Shown: in pieces, positions 22,862 to 36,000 of the stretch
Layout: every line of letters starts with the position of its first letter
Position numbering within the stretch: the first letter of the stretch is position 1
Assembly: GCA_002633005.1 (NCBI GenBank)
Contig: NMRA01000704.1
Location: forward strand, 130,902 to 194,901
Reading direction: 5' to 3'
Source of the DNA: Phoronis australis
Lineage: Eukaryota; Phoronida; Phoronidae
DNA: 64,000 nucleotides
Translations under genes and position numbers: made by a program
Notes under the pieces: model-generated
The model's input: the letters and a program-made list of their open reading frames with translations, nothing else
Database searches by the model: none
Told to the model about the DNA's origin: nothing

Positions 22862-25266
22862 ACATAGACCGGGCGCGCGCCACTCAGATACATGCAGCTC
22901 GCGTTGTCAATATGACGCCATAGTGGAGAGTGCTACACAGGACAAAAATGGCGGAAAACACAGGGAGTCCTACGGCATCAGTCAGAAAATCGGCGGGCTC
23001 GCACTGTTGTGCTTGCAGCCAAAGAGTTAAGATTTTTGGTCCTGCCATTGAGTCATGGGTTTTCTTGGTTCGGCCATGGAGTATATTGGTGCTGCAACAA
23101 GGTTTTTTGTATTCCGCCACCATAATTTAAGTGGAGCGAGTATATGCGTTATTTCCACACTAGTCTTGGTGATTGAAACCTTAAAAGATCAATTACAAAG
23201 ATAATTAATGACCAGCATATGCTTATTATCCAATTATGATGCTGTTTGCAAATTATATTTAAGTAAATATTTAGTATTATTGATAATCATACTTGTACTG
23301 AAAAATAACATCCCCGAACTTACTCGCCAACCGCGGCATCGAAATTAGTACATCTAAGTGACTAGTGTATTCTCTATTGAAATATATACTGCTTTAAAAA
23401 CTCATTTCTTAATATGTATTCCAAAATCAGATATTTTCTGTTCTATCAAAACAAACAAGAAGTTGATATTGTAAATTTTGTATATTTGCACTGCTTGCTA
23501 ACGAACTCTCTGATTTGTGACGAAACATGTGCAAAAAAGTAATGTGCATAATAACCAAAATATCAAAGCTGTACGACTGAATTGCGCATCCAACCTTTAC
23601 GCAAAATACAGAATTTCCCACTCGAAACCGAATGGAAATATACCCAACCTAGCCGGTGTAGCCGCATTAATTATGACTCCTTGAAAAATGACCCTGGTTA
23701 GTTTTTTCACAGGGTCTAAATTTAATGTGAAGAATATTCAGCCCATGAAAAATGACCCCACGTCCGTCAAAACCTGTCCCGTCATTATTCAACGATTCTC
23801 CGTAACAGGGGATTGGGATAAGCAAACAGCGTGCGTGAGAGAAGAATTTATTTTAAATTTCTGGACCTCAGGGTCGCGCAGTACGCATATTAGATTAAGA
23901 GCGCGGATGGATAGGAATAGTCCGAAATAATGTTTGCCGGAGCGGGGCTGATCTCTTTGTGAGCACACGTTGTGGGGATACTACAAAACGCCAATAAGTG
24001 CCTGGTGCTTGATCGGGGGGACTTCAGATCCATCATGAGAGAGGAATATCGAGCGTGAGAGAAAAAATATTTGTTTGTTGGCAATTCCGAGCGATGCACA
24101 GGAAAGGAATTGAGTCTGTGTTCTTCGTTTTCTATGTTACGACGTTCTCCCGCTGAGTCTAACTTGTTAAGTTGTATATCACAACAAGTTGGGCGGATAA
24201 CCGCTGTAGCCAATATCTTATACTGACGACCAATTAAGTCCATTCTGGCAATGAGGGTTGGAGGGTCTCGGTCAGCTCTCTTTTGTTCGATAATTGCTCT
24301 AATCTCCGATAAGATCGTATCTTATATCCTCACTGGGCTGTGCTGTTAAAATAAGTTAAGTTATAAAATGTTTGAACATAAACCAATGACATTTCTGAAT
24401 TGCCCATCCAATTCTGATCTAGCTTATAGTTTTTGAATCACCAAAATCGCCTAAATACAATCGAAGTTAAAACAATCTATTCTGTCCGAACGTATCAACG
24501 TACTGGGTTTGACTGTGTTCACATGTGATCGGTTATAAGCCTGGTAGATAATTTATCTGCATGTTGTCGTACCAGACAAATGACAGTTAACAAAGGAGCT
24601 AAATGTTATCACACGCTCATAACCGCTGTACTGAACGAAAAAACGCCCTAATGAACTTTTTAAAAATGTTATTTAGTTACATGACATAAATGAAGTCATT
24701 TTCACTGTAGTTCACATTAAATTTAGACCCCATTAAAAGCGACCGGGGTCATATATTAATTTTATAAAGTTACCCGGGGTCATTGTTCAAAACTCTGTGA
24801 AAAGGCTTACTTGGGGGCACAACGAAGGTACGTCCCGAGTGAGCGGCAATTCTCCTGGATATAATGTTTTTGCATCGAGTGATACGAATTAAATGATAAA
24901 GTTACGCGATCTCAGTGGTTTCTCTTGAAAAGAACGAAAAAATAAAATGCTCGCGGTGGATTGACAGGCGTGCAGCCGCTCAGGCCACTCGAAAATCTGC
25001 CACTGGTTGCGATCTTCTAATAGTTTGATATTTTCCCTATCGACTGATTAAATCTTAAAAAAATGCCTGTAAGTGCTACATCACATGTTTTTGGATGTTT
25101 CTGGAAAAAATCACTTTCATCGGCCTCTATTATTAGATATCGCGCTTTGAAAAGGACAATTTGCCCCGTTTGTTTACACAGCAATTAGCCGTGTCACGTG
25201 ACTAGTAGCACTCTCCAATATGGCGTCAAGTTGTCAGCGGCAGGAGCGCGTGCGCGCGGTCTATGT
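22862..25266. mobile_element. DNA element with terminal inverted repeats
   Basis: The left end (22,862-22,936) and right end (25,205-25,266) are inverted copies. ACATAGACC pairs with GGTCTATGT at the outer edges, GC-rich runs follow, and the inner 23-base blocks at 22,914-22,936 and 25,205-25,227 match with few differences. The element is about 2.4 kb, with no transposase frame. A second inverted-repeat element sits inside it. YY1-like GCCATA(T/G) words lie in both ends, so the same words elsewhere may come from this family. Confidence 0.6.
23682..24788. mobile_element. nested inverted-repeat element
   Basis: A perfect 20-base inverted pair lies at 23,712-23,731 and 24,711-24,730. It is flanked by GAAAAATGACCCTGG on the left and CCGGGGTCATTGTTC on the right, and a second AAAATGACCCC/GGGGTCAT pair lies in each arm. 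The whole 1.1 kb unit lies within the 22,862-25,266 element, so it inserted later or forms its core. No coding capacity is evident. Confidence 0.6.
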
Positions 25267-26741
25267 GATGTCTATGTGTTGAACGTTCTCTAGCACGTGC
25301 AAGTCAAGGCATCGATGAGCGGAAAAGGAAGCACTTTGCTTGCCACTTACATGGAAATCGCTTGGCAGTCTTGTCGACTCCACTTTACTATTTACCGATG
25401 GCTTACATATTTAATTATCTCAAACCTCGTGTTGTGCAAACTAAGTGATTGAACTCGGGTTAATGCGCGATGAGTCAAAACGGTTATTGATGGATACGGA
25501 AGATATCAAATTATTCATCAGCGTCTTGCTGTGTAATGGTTAAACCCTTCTATGCGTTTCCAGTTGCACGTGCGCTGTTGAAGAGGGAGACAGTATAAGT
25601 TATTAATTTTAACGATTTGCTATAAAAGGAAGTGCTTTTTAATGGAATTTGATTAATGATAACACGTATCTACGAGAATTAGATACACAAGTTTTTATAA
25701 TTTGATTAATTTGGAAGAGGCGATATTTGATTAAACATTTCAATACTTTGATTTGCCGCAGATGTAATGGGTTGACTAAAATTCCGTTTTAGTTTCACGG
25801 TATTACTGACTGGAGACAGAATTGGTAAATTTCTTTTGAAATGGACACTTCGACAACATAAGTTTTTTTCAGAATTTATTTCGCGGCAGCGCAGAATCAA
25901 ACCAAATAAGTGCGGAGTGCCGTACGTTTTGCCGCTAAGTCGAGTACCACGCGTTTATTAGCATAGTCTTTATAATATTTCAGGCGTATTTAAATGTTAA
26001 AACCACCGGCTTTGATTTCAATGAGGGTCTGGCAGACTAGGACTAGGACTGGTGATATGTAATAGAATCACAAAAACATAACCGGTTTTATTGTAGCTCA
26101 TATCTCGGTCTTAGCTATAACTTCAATTGGCGGTGATGAGATGCTGATCAAAGCTGGCGAAACAAATTAAGTGCTCTTAGTCTGAGCTAATGTGAGAAAA
26201 GAGGCGAAGAATCGTGCATTTTGGGGGGAACTGCGTTTTTGGACATGAAGCCGAAACTCTAAAATTACGTGTCGGCCAAAGTAGACTTTCGAGTAATACT
26301 GAAGGTCACGTGATTCAACAGCCGAGCTTCGCCGGTTTTTGCGAAAAAAAAGCAAAAGAAAAAACGAGTTCACATATGCAAGATATATTTGATGAAAAAA
26401 TCCCGAACAAATGCTGGAATATTGTCGTCCATAAATTCGAGTAAACAACATGTTTACCTTTGCGCTCGTTGTTCTTTCTTTGATCATGTCACCATAAAAA
26501 TCAAATCACGCCTAGTACAGATCTGAAGTATTCGAAATTACTTTAAACTGGTTTTAACTGCAAAGGTCTAAGTTTATTAATATCTATTTTCTGCCATGTC
26601 CGTTTGGCAAATGTCTTTTGCAACACCCAGTACCCTCCGGACATAAATTGCGGTGTACATGCTTGAAGGTTCTAGTAGCTGAACTGTAAATATTTTGCCT
26701 TACGCTGTTTTAAACGGACCTGCTACCAAAAAAATTACATC
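25267..26741. other. no gene recognised; upstream of PAN-LamG gene
   Basis: Unassigned sequence that includes the region immediately 5' of the PAN-LamG start codon. No TATA box at a fitting distance was obvious. The opposed frames at 26,167-26,487 and 26,214-26,444 are not recognisable. Confidence 0.4.
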
Positions 26742-27017
26742 ATGCTAACTTGTTCTCGTCATCCTCTGCTTTGCGTATTTCTGCTGGGCCTTTTCTCAAA
26801 AACAAATTCTATCAATATTACGTTCACGAAAACGAGTAACTTGTGCTGCTTGACGGAGGTAGCGTATATTGACATTAAAGATGTTGAACTGTCGAAGTGT
26901 GCCATCTTGTGCGACAGTCGGCCAGACTGTGTCACGCTAACTTACGACTCGTTGGAAATGGTCTGTCACACCGTTGACGTCAAGAATTGTGTTAAAGATC
27001 TAGCACTATGGATTCAG
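26742..27017 (+). CDS. PAN-LamG gene, exon 1 (signal peptide and PAN domain)
   Basis: 92 codons from ATG to CAG, followed by the donor GTAAGC at 27,018 (phase 0). The signal peptide core is LLCVFLLGLF. The cysteine pattern C-x3-C-x5-C-x11-C (C53 to C75) and the LTYDSLEMVC-type strand mark the PAN/apple fold. The open frame continues 12 codons into the intron before stopping, which shows where coding ends. Confidence 0.8.
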
Positions 27018-30000
27018 GTAAGCATTGGGTTTTGCAAAGGATCGGGGGTATTCTAAGCGGTATAAGCTTAGAAGAGTGCCCTTCTCGCGGCTAAAAAGAA
27101 TGGCCTTTCCAGCAACGTTCCCAACTAAAGGTACATACACTGTGGGAGTTCGGAAATCTACAAAAGTCTCATTTGCACGCAAATCTACAAAAGAATTTCC
27201 AATGTTTAGTTTTTTATTTTACAAATAACTTGTTCTTATTTTGACAATTTCTCTTTGTACAACATTCTGTCCTGCACTTAAAATGACTATGAACCCACCT
27301 GCCACCAAGGAAAAAGCTTTGAAGTTAGTCCTCTAACCGTTATACAATTGGTCTCAAAACAGGCCTTAGTCAAACCGCTGGTGATTTCAGGGTTTCAAAG
27401 AAGTGGCAATTCGTTACTGCTTGAGACAAGGCTCATAATATGGCCCAAGCATGGTCTAAACAAGTAACTACCTGTCAGTTCCTTATAAAGAAATCAACTT
27501 TCATCTGAGTAAAAAGAAAATTGAGACTTCTTCAATAGTGATGAGTAGTCTACATCAAACGTTCGGTTCTTGAACGAAACACGAGGTTTTAGCCGCTTTA
27601 TGGATAAAGTTCAGCCGTACAATCGGTAGCCGCCCACCTAGCTGCATGAAGACCATCGTCAAAATACACTGGGTACCACTGTGTGTTGAGCTTCGACAGA
27701 TCTCGAAATTGCACACAGCCCGGGTAGTTCTGCTTGTCACCTCGCCATGGAGCCTGTATCAACAAGTAGAGCTAAAGACCGGCGGGGTGCATGCAAAATC
27801 TAAAGAATCCTACACGAGTCTCAGGTTTATGACATGGTCAAAACCTCTTGGAAATTTCCTCAAAATCCCGAGGCTTTCCGAGGGATTTTGACGAAATTTC
27901 CAAGAGTTGCCCAAGTCATCAATCTGAGTCGAGTGTAGGATTTACTTTCTCACTTGAACCGTAAAAACGATCTTTGTCGAAAAAAATCGACGTGTCTAAA
28001 ACGTTCACCCAGATGACGCAACTTTTGCAAAAACATGCTTGCGCAATGAACAGCAATTCAGTTACTTTTTGTTAATAGCTATATTTTAAGCTTAACAATT
28101 GTAAATTGCATTCAGCTTTCTTAGTAAATATTCAAGTTAGAATCTAATACATAGTCTAAACTTAAAAATGCTTATAAATAACTGTCAGCAAGATTTCCCC
28201 GCGCGTGAGCACCGGATTGACCTTGAGACAGCACAGCTAGACGGTCTCTCCGCGTTTCTTGGGTTGGGGCTCGTCTCCGTTCGTGGTTATGGGATTCGCC
28301 GCCGAATATGGGTCCGTTTAAGAGGTTGTTTGCATGTCCTTCCGACTGGGAGTACAGTTGCGACACCCCATTTATCAATCATATCCTTGTCACCTTTTCG
28401 GAATTCCGGCATTGTTTGGTTGGCGCGCGTTTGGTTGTTTTAGTGTTTTGCAGACTATAAAATGTAAGGTATATGGATTTCGTCTTTGCACTACTTTGTG
28501 ATTCGACCACGTAATATATAGGCCTACACAAAACGTATCGAGAGTGGCGTACATGAAATAATATCCCACGATACGTGGAATAATGTCGAGTGAGACATAA
28601 ACATGTACGCCACTCGAGGCACGTTTTGTATTTATCCCATACGCATCGAATTCGTGAGTTTCTTTTGTTTTCTTTCGAAATTTTAGGAATACTTCTCCTA
28701 ACTGGTTACGTGGCGAATCACAACTTGTTGTGTATGTACGTGCGCGTTATAGTGCTAACTTACTATAGTAAAAGAAAACAGTTTTAAATGTAACGGTTTA
28801 TTACTTGAAATTGATAAAAAGTTTGAAAACGACAGTCACTGTGCATTGAACTTGTATCATATTCCGAAAATAAATAAATAAGAAGAATATTTATAACATT
28901 TTAAAATTCCCATCGGGTAGCTGCACTCAGTCATGAAACTAGGTCATTGACCGAAGCGCGTAGCCTACACGTCGTCTGTTTTCACGAAGATGGTAACAGT
29001 GCCACCATTGACGGCAGCTCCTGCGAGTATGGCTGTTGTAGCGTTGTTGCAGGTACGTTGTCGCATTTCTACGGATTCTGTGGACTTGGTACAAAGCTGT
29101 ATACTAAATACACGACAGCTGTTCATACAGCTAGCTGGCTGGCCACGGTCGGATTCTGTAGCATGGGTAGGTTCACATGTAGCTGGGACGGTCGTCGTTG
29201 CTGCTCGTGTAATACTGTCGCCGATAGTATCGGGTGCTGTCATGGCCAGTGACAACAGTGTTTGATATCGGCGAAGAATCGGTGCCTGAGTTGCAGACGG
29301 TATAATACATAGAAATTGAAAACTGTGACAGAACTGTCATACAATTAACAGTCCTGTTCCAGATGTTACGATTGATACCTGGTTGCATGTTGAGTGGTAT
29401 TTATACTGCTACAATTGTATTACTTTAAGCTATTTTCCGAAAGTTTGATGATCTAACCGGCTAACGACGTCGAGTCGACATTGACCTACCTTTTGAACCT
29501 TCAATGTCAGAGGTCACTGTTGAAGTAGTGCGGGATGTGAATACGGAATACATTATTACATACATTATTACATGGCCGTATTTCCCTCGACAGATTCAAC
29601 GCGTATGGGAAAAAAGTTTACGTACTCGGTGTTATTAGCCAGTCGTGTCGTAACACATTCCAGGTCATGTGAGAAAAGCATGTCGGGACGTTTTGAAAAC
29701 AGTACGCTCGTGATACGCGCAGTCATGTCCCAATTTTTGCGACATCTCTCGGGAGATGATGACAGCTTCCCAGCAGCAAATCTGTTCCGAAATTCGGTTT
29801 GCTGGTATCAAAATTCTAAAAACTTATAATGAAGTGAAACCAGTTCTAATAATTTGTTTTGACGTGTACGCAACCTCGTGAAAGAACAACAGTTGATTGA
29901 AGAGTCGAGGAGAAAAAGAAACTGGCCAAAAAGTGACGCAATATTCCATGGCGTGGAAAGCCTACGCAAAAAATCGCACCACAACTTTAGCTACAGATTA

Positions 30001-33000
30001 AAGGTAGAACGCGAATTTTTCCAACACCGGCAAATAATAATTTACTCAAGGAAGAGTGTACTTTTTAATGACACTAATTTTGTGTCATTTTATTTGGTCA
30101 GTTTTTTACCAACAGCGGCGCAAAGCTGTGTATTCAGTACACAGCTTTTCGCCTAGGCTTTGTTTTTGGTGCAAAACTCTAAGAAAGGGTAACCATGGAA
30201 GCCTGGTACAGATGAATAAAATAGATGCTGGAATGCCGTGTAGTAAACAACGGATAGTAAAAGTAAGACGGCGAGTGTCGGTACTAAAATATATTAGAAT
30301 AGTCCTCACGTTTCCAGCTATACGCTCGTTATCAAGGGCATGACACTCGCTGGTTCCCTGCGTGCCGCTAGGTGGTCAGTAGCCAGCACGCACGTATCAC
30401 TTACTCGCTGGTGCCCTAGGTACCTAGCCAGCACACAGGTATCACGCAGTGGCACGCGCTTTAGCATTGGTTGTTGTGCACAGGATTGTCTGCCTATGGC
30501 CGTTAATTTTCATGCCCAAATTGTCTCCCCAAAATACCAAGCGTGAGGAGATTTGACACACCTAATGAGACATACAATACCCGCACTCGAGCACGAGATC
30601 TTGTCCATCATTCGACACGAGACGACGTCACGACTAATGACAGATTCCCCTGATATACAAGGGCAACTCAGGCACCTGGGTTTTTCACATCTCACCTAGC
30701 ACACCTGCTGGTGATCTACGTTTGTATGTTAGTGAATCTGCTTCTACCTAGAATATTCTTCAGATTGGAAGGCTGTCTGTAGACCAGACGTGGCGATACC
30801 GGGGAAAACCTTGGTCAAATACTCGTCGTCTAACCCTTCCTCTCATCATGCGTACTCCACTGTTAGTTGTCGTGGCCGATATTGTTCCTACTGTCTATCG
30901 TGTATCACCATGCGGTCGCCTGCCCACAGTCTCAAAAAAGTGATACATGTCTGTAATGGTGAAAATGTTAGTATGGAAAGCAATGGTGAACATGTTAGTA
31001 TGGAAAGCAAGCGTTTAAAATGGGAAACGATGAAAATGAAAATAGGAGAATTTACCATAGGGTTTTCAAAAAGAAAATCGAAAATGAACAACACTTTAGA
31101 GAATAGCTTAGTAAATCAAATTAATTTCCTAACTGGTGAATTAGCTACAGGCAAGGTAGATAAGAAAGACTGTTTAGGACTTAGAAATGGTTACGTCAAA
31201 GCTGACATTGCTGCAGTCTCATAAAATACAGGGTCACATAATACGAGCAAGGTTCAGATAGGGGTAATACAATTCCATTTTTGGTAGTCAAGAAAAGAAT
31301 GTGTTGGTATTATTAAAAATGAAAATGATAAAATCATCAAGAATAGTTCAGAAATTAAAGCAGAACTGGTTGTTTATATCTTTATTTTTTATGCTACTGG
31401 TCACTGACTTGATCCGGATATTACTCCTACAAATCTCCGAACTTTCGAATACATTAGAACCTTATAATGCAGATTTATTAGACAAACCGTTGTCTGACGA
31501 AGAATTTGTTGAAGTATTAAATAACTCTAAGAATAATAAATCTCCATGAAATGTTCAGTTATGAATTCTTCAAGCGTTTTTGGCAGAAAGACACAAGGAA
31601 CGCCTTTTAGTATGTTTTAAAGTTGGCAATCTATGACCACCACAAAAGCAAGGAGTGATTACCCTCCAAAGATGAGGCTGAAATGTTGTCGTTAAATAAT
31701 TGGAGACCCATATCGTTATTTAATGTTGATTACAAATTAAAGATTTGCAATGAAATCAAGATGTGTAATGAGATAACATAATACGGCGCAATAAGAGTAA
31801 ATAGAAAGTCTGTAACGCAGAGTTACATATACAGCCCATTTTGGCTCATAAACGAAGTAAATAAGAATCTTTAGCGAGCGAAGAAAAGTCTTCTTGTCAG
31901 TGGTGCACAACCTACAGTACGTACTCCATATTCATGAGACATACCTTGGAGCCCAACTTCGCATACTCATGAAATCCAGACAAAATGTATTAGTAACCGG
32001 GCGTCTAATAGCCGAAGTATTATACATTTTTGCATATAAAATTTTGAAAAATACACCAGTACGAAATTTCATAGCGGAGTGGTAGTAAATCTTTGGAGTA
32101 GTAGGCTGTTCCTATTTACAAGCAACTTATGTAACACGCAAAAATATCACCTAAAATTTCGTCGAGTTGTTCTCCGACTAAACATTTCAATCCGAGTATG
32201 CGATGAGGTATAATCACTGATGTAAAACGCCTTGTTTGAAAGTTTGCCAAAGGTTAACGAGTAGTAATCCAGTGAGGAATTTTTCTTTCTGGACATTCTG
32301 AATTTTGGGCCGGTTTTTTTGCAAGTAACCGCCATGGCATCCCCATTTCTACGATTACGAATTCCGTCTCGTCTCAGAAAAATGGAGCCGAGAATCAACG
32401 TCGTGTACAGGGATTTCCCTTCGGCCGAGATTTAAGCTGCATAAGGGCGCTATCGAAAATCTTAAGTGCTTAGCCTAACGTTTGGCGGCGAAACATCATC
32501 AACAGGTCCCCCGCTTTAGAGATTAAAACCATCCCTTGCGCAATGCTGACTACGAGCCTGCGGCATATGTATAGAGAACAAAATTTATCCAAAATCGCGG
32601 CCATAGTTTGTTGGCCTAAAGCGCCTCGTTTCAGTCTGCGGCCGGCTCAACCAGGTCAACCAAAACCACTCAGATGTGTGTGCAGGTGTGCCCAGATGAA
32701 CCATCTTAGTGAATCAAGTGCAGCCTCTGCTAAACATTTCATCCGTTTTAAGTTTTCCATATTTCTATTTACAGCGTGAAGACGGAGACCAAGATACTGA
32801 AGGTGTGTTTGAACATGTGTGTTAAAAGCTTATAGATGTATGTTTAAAGGCACATTTCATCGTTATAACCAAAGGAACATGCAAATGATTAACTAACTTG
32901 TCTACTTTACCACGCAAACAAAGCTCAATGTTCCCCGTACTACGATAAAATGGACTTCCAAGCACATGGCATTTACAAAAAAGTCCAAAAATAACTAAGT

Positions 33001-36000
33001 CGAACACGATTGGTGCATTCTTTCAAAACTGCATCACTTTTAATGTGTCATTTACAGATGATATTTTCAAATTGATCCCAGTAGCCAATTAATATCATGA
33101 CAAGGGAATGTTAAAGGCACGTAGCACTCGATTTGATTTCAATTTTTTTACCATTTTTAATCAGTCTGTGTCCATATCACCTCGTGCTCAGTCCACCACA
33201 CTAGTTCAAGAGATGTCGGCTTCAGCGATGAAGAAAGTGAGGACAAAAATCAATGACCTCAAGTGGTCTTGCGGTATATGTGTGTCGCTATTTCTGATTT
33301 AGGAAGGTTCCTATAAAGAAGAATCAAAGCCGTCTAGCTATTTTTAGTTACTCCTGTAGTGATCTTTTCGTGCTACCAATGACTGCAAATGTGTTCAAAA
33401 AGTCATAAATAACTTTGATTGCCTTCCCGGATTCACAAATGAAGTCGACCGGGTTCGAGGTATCCGTGTTGGTGCCAATGTTAATTATATGGAATTCCCA
33501 ACATAGAGCGCATTGATTGCTTGTATAAAACTTTTGCCCAGACGGAATTTATTGAACGGAAACTCGTATCGGGGTATGTTTCCACAACTGGTGTCAGGGG
33601 TAAGTTGGTATTTTTCCAGCTCTAGTCGACTTACTGAGTAAAAACGACCAATCCACCGAAGTATAGTTATCAGCACAAAGCATGATTGCTTCAGTGGTGT
33701 TCGACTTCAAGAACTTCCAGTGCAACTAGCGCCGAGACTGCGTTCACTTACGATCAGTTACTCTCCGGGTCGGGGCCTCCCAACGGTCAGTTTTTGTTTA
33801 CCAAAGGTTACAATTTGTCAAGTCTTCAATACAGTACACGGCAATGATCTTTCCTAAATACACAAAACCGGCTAAAATTGCGGCCTGAGAAATTTGCGGT
33901 CGCGAGAAACGACATCTGACAGTGCTTTTAAAAACTTTCAAATTTTTAGAAAATCAAAAATTATTGAAATAAATTAACTCATTAGTTAAAAAATTTAATC
34001 GAAGGGGTTTTGCAGGGTTGCTTGGTGTTATTTTGGTGCAAAACGATAATGCCAGGCGATAACTTTTCTTGATTTGTGCTTAAGGGTTAACTACGCGGCA
34101 CACAGCCACAACCGTTTGACGCCACAGGCCAATTTTAATACCTTCGCTTATCGCTTAGTGTCAGGTAAGACTTGAACGTGCTGTTCTCGAATGGAACTAA
34201 TCGAACTGACCTCAGCTGATGGAAAATACGTCTTTTTGGTGACATGCTCCTTAAATACCAATAGGTTGAACTACTATTGGCGAAGCCAGAAGCAGTTAAG
34301 CAGGTGTCTTAAAAAGGATACTAAACTTTATTTTAGGGATTTCGGTCAATCTTTATTCTGTCACCGGCTAATGCACCATCCGTGTTTTGATGAAAATCGT
34401 AAAAAAGCACTTGCTCACTGTTAACATTAAATGAATTGTGTGGGTTATGGGCGTCTGAAAACACATTGACCTCAATCAAAGTACGTTGTTTATTGCAGTT
34501 GTGAAGTATAGTCACTGGAACCAAGGACGTATGACGTTGGTTTACAGGTAAACACTAAACTATCGGCTAAAATCATCAAGCAGAACTGTCGTTACCATTC
34601 CATGAAACTTGACTTCTCAGTCATTTTAAAAGTTTTACGGTCTTAAGACCAAAAGTTGTTAAAACCAAAACACGGGCTCAGTTAATTAAGAAACCGAAGA
34701 GAAACATTCCTAAAGGTACGAAGTCGATCTTTAGTCAGGCCGATTTTAAACCAGTTTTCGACATACTCTCGAGTCAAGTCTGGCAGAAATTTTTTGTGGT
34801 AATGCCGTCACGAGCTCTGGGGCTAGTTTCATGAAAAACAACCCAAGAGTTATGACTTAAGACCAAATGTTTCTCTATGTTAAGAAAAGAAATCGGACAG
34901 AAAGCAGTGGCGGATTCAGAGGGAGGTCAATTGGATCATGGTCCACCAAAACTCTCCCAGATTCCATTTGGCATTTTGGGGATGGGAATATCTGACGGCC
35001 AAAATCCTTGCTAATACTCTGCCCTGGTCTCCCTAACCGAATCCTTTCTTAATCTTCGGCCTTGACCTTGAAACGCCACAAGTGGCGATTTATTTACAAA
35101 GTTCACCTTGTCGAAAGCAGGCCGCATTCAATGTGACAATGTTTAGGGACTTTAGATTGGAAACATATCAACGAAATTTGTTTCTCTATAATTCACGCTC
35201 ATATTACTCTTAAAATTTGAGCATTTAGACCACAGATCAAGCGTAGCAGGTCTTAGCTTAAACTGATTTCCGTCGGTCTTAATTGTGATTTTAAGAAATT
35301 TCATAAAACGCGTCTAAGGCATTTTAGTCACATGTTAGCCCGTTGTCGGCATAACTGAGCACAGAAAAGCTTTCGTGGAACGGGTTCCTTTTCTCTTTTG
35401 TTTTCAATTGGTTATCAACTAAAAAATCTTTAGCTGCCTGATTTCAGCTCGGTGAATGTGTTCTAGCGAAACTGCTGTACTCTTTTCTTCAGTGGTTTAA
35501 CCGGTACTAATACTCTTCTCTACGAGCACGGTGCCAGGTTTGAAGGAAATGAGAAGGTCTACGTGAAAAATGCTCCACTAGACACCATGCGTACTCAAAG
35601 TTTCACGGTCTTCGCAAGGATAATGACAAGCATCAAGGTAAATCTGTCTGCATTATAAGTCGCCAGTTGCTACAAATTCTTGAAGTTACAAATAACGTAA
35701 GAACCCAGCTACGGAAGACTCAACCTCACAATTATCGGGAATTTGAGAAGCAGATATTTTTTGCCCGTCAGTCGTGAGCTAGTAAATTATGTGATATCGG
35801 GATCTCCACGTGATCCGCTCTTGTACATGTACTTAGCCTGTCAGAATTGCTGCTTCAAAAACTGGAGAAACAACCCTACTTGTTCTTCGTAATGACTGAG
35901 TGTAATACGGTTATTTTCAAGTTTTAATAAGTTTTACCTGGCCATTATCAGTAGGTGCGGTGGTCTTAGACCGGCAGCCCAGAGCACTTACCAAAGGAGC

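Noticed and set aside
28947-29265. Three overlapping frames on both strands
   Set aside because: They fall within the insertion in repeat family D and have no domain.
33040-33240. Extra exons between exons 2 and 3 of the PAN-LamG gene (ATTTACAG acceptor at about 33,057; GGCTTCAG at about 33,220)
   Set aside because: In the needed phases they hit stops or break the phase chain, whereas the six-exon model is consistent without them.
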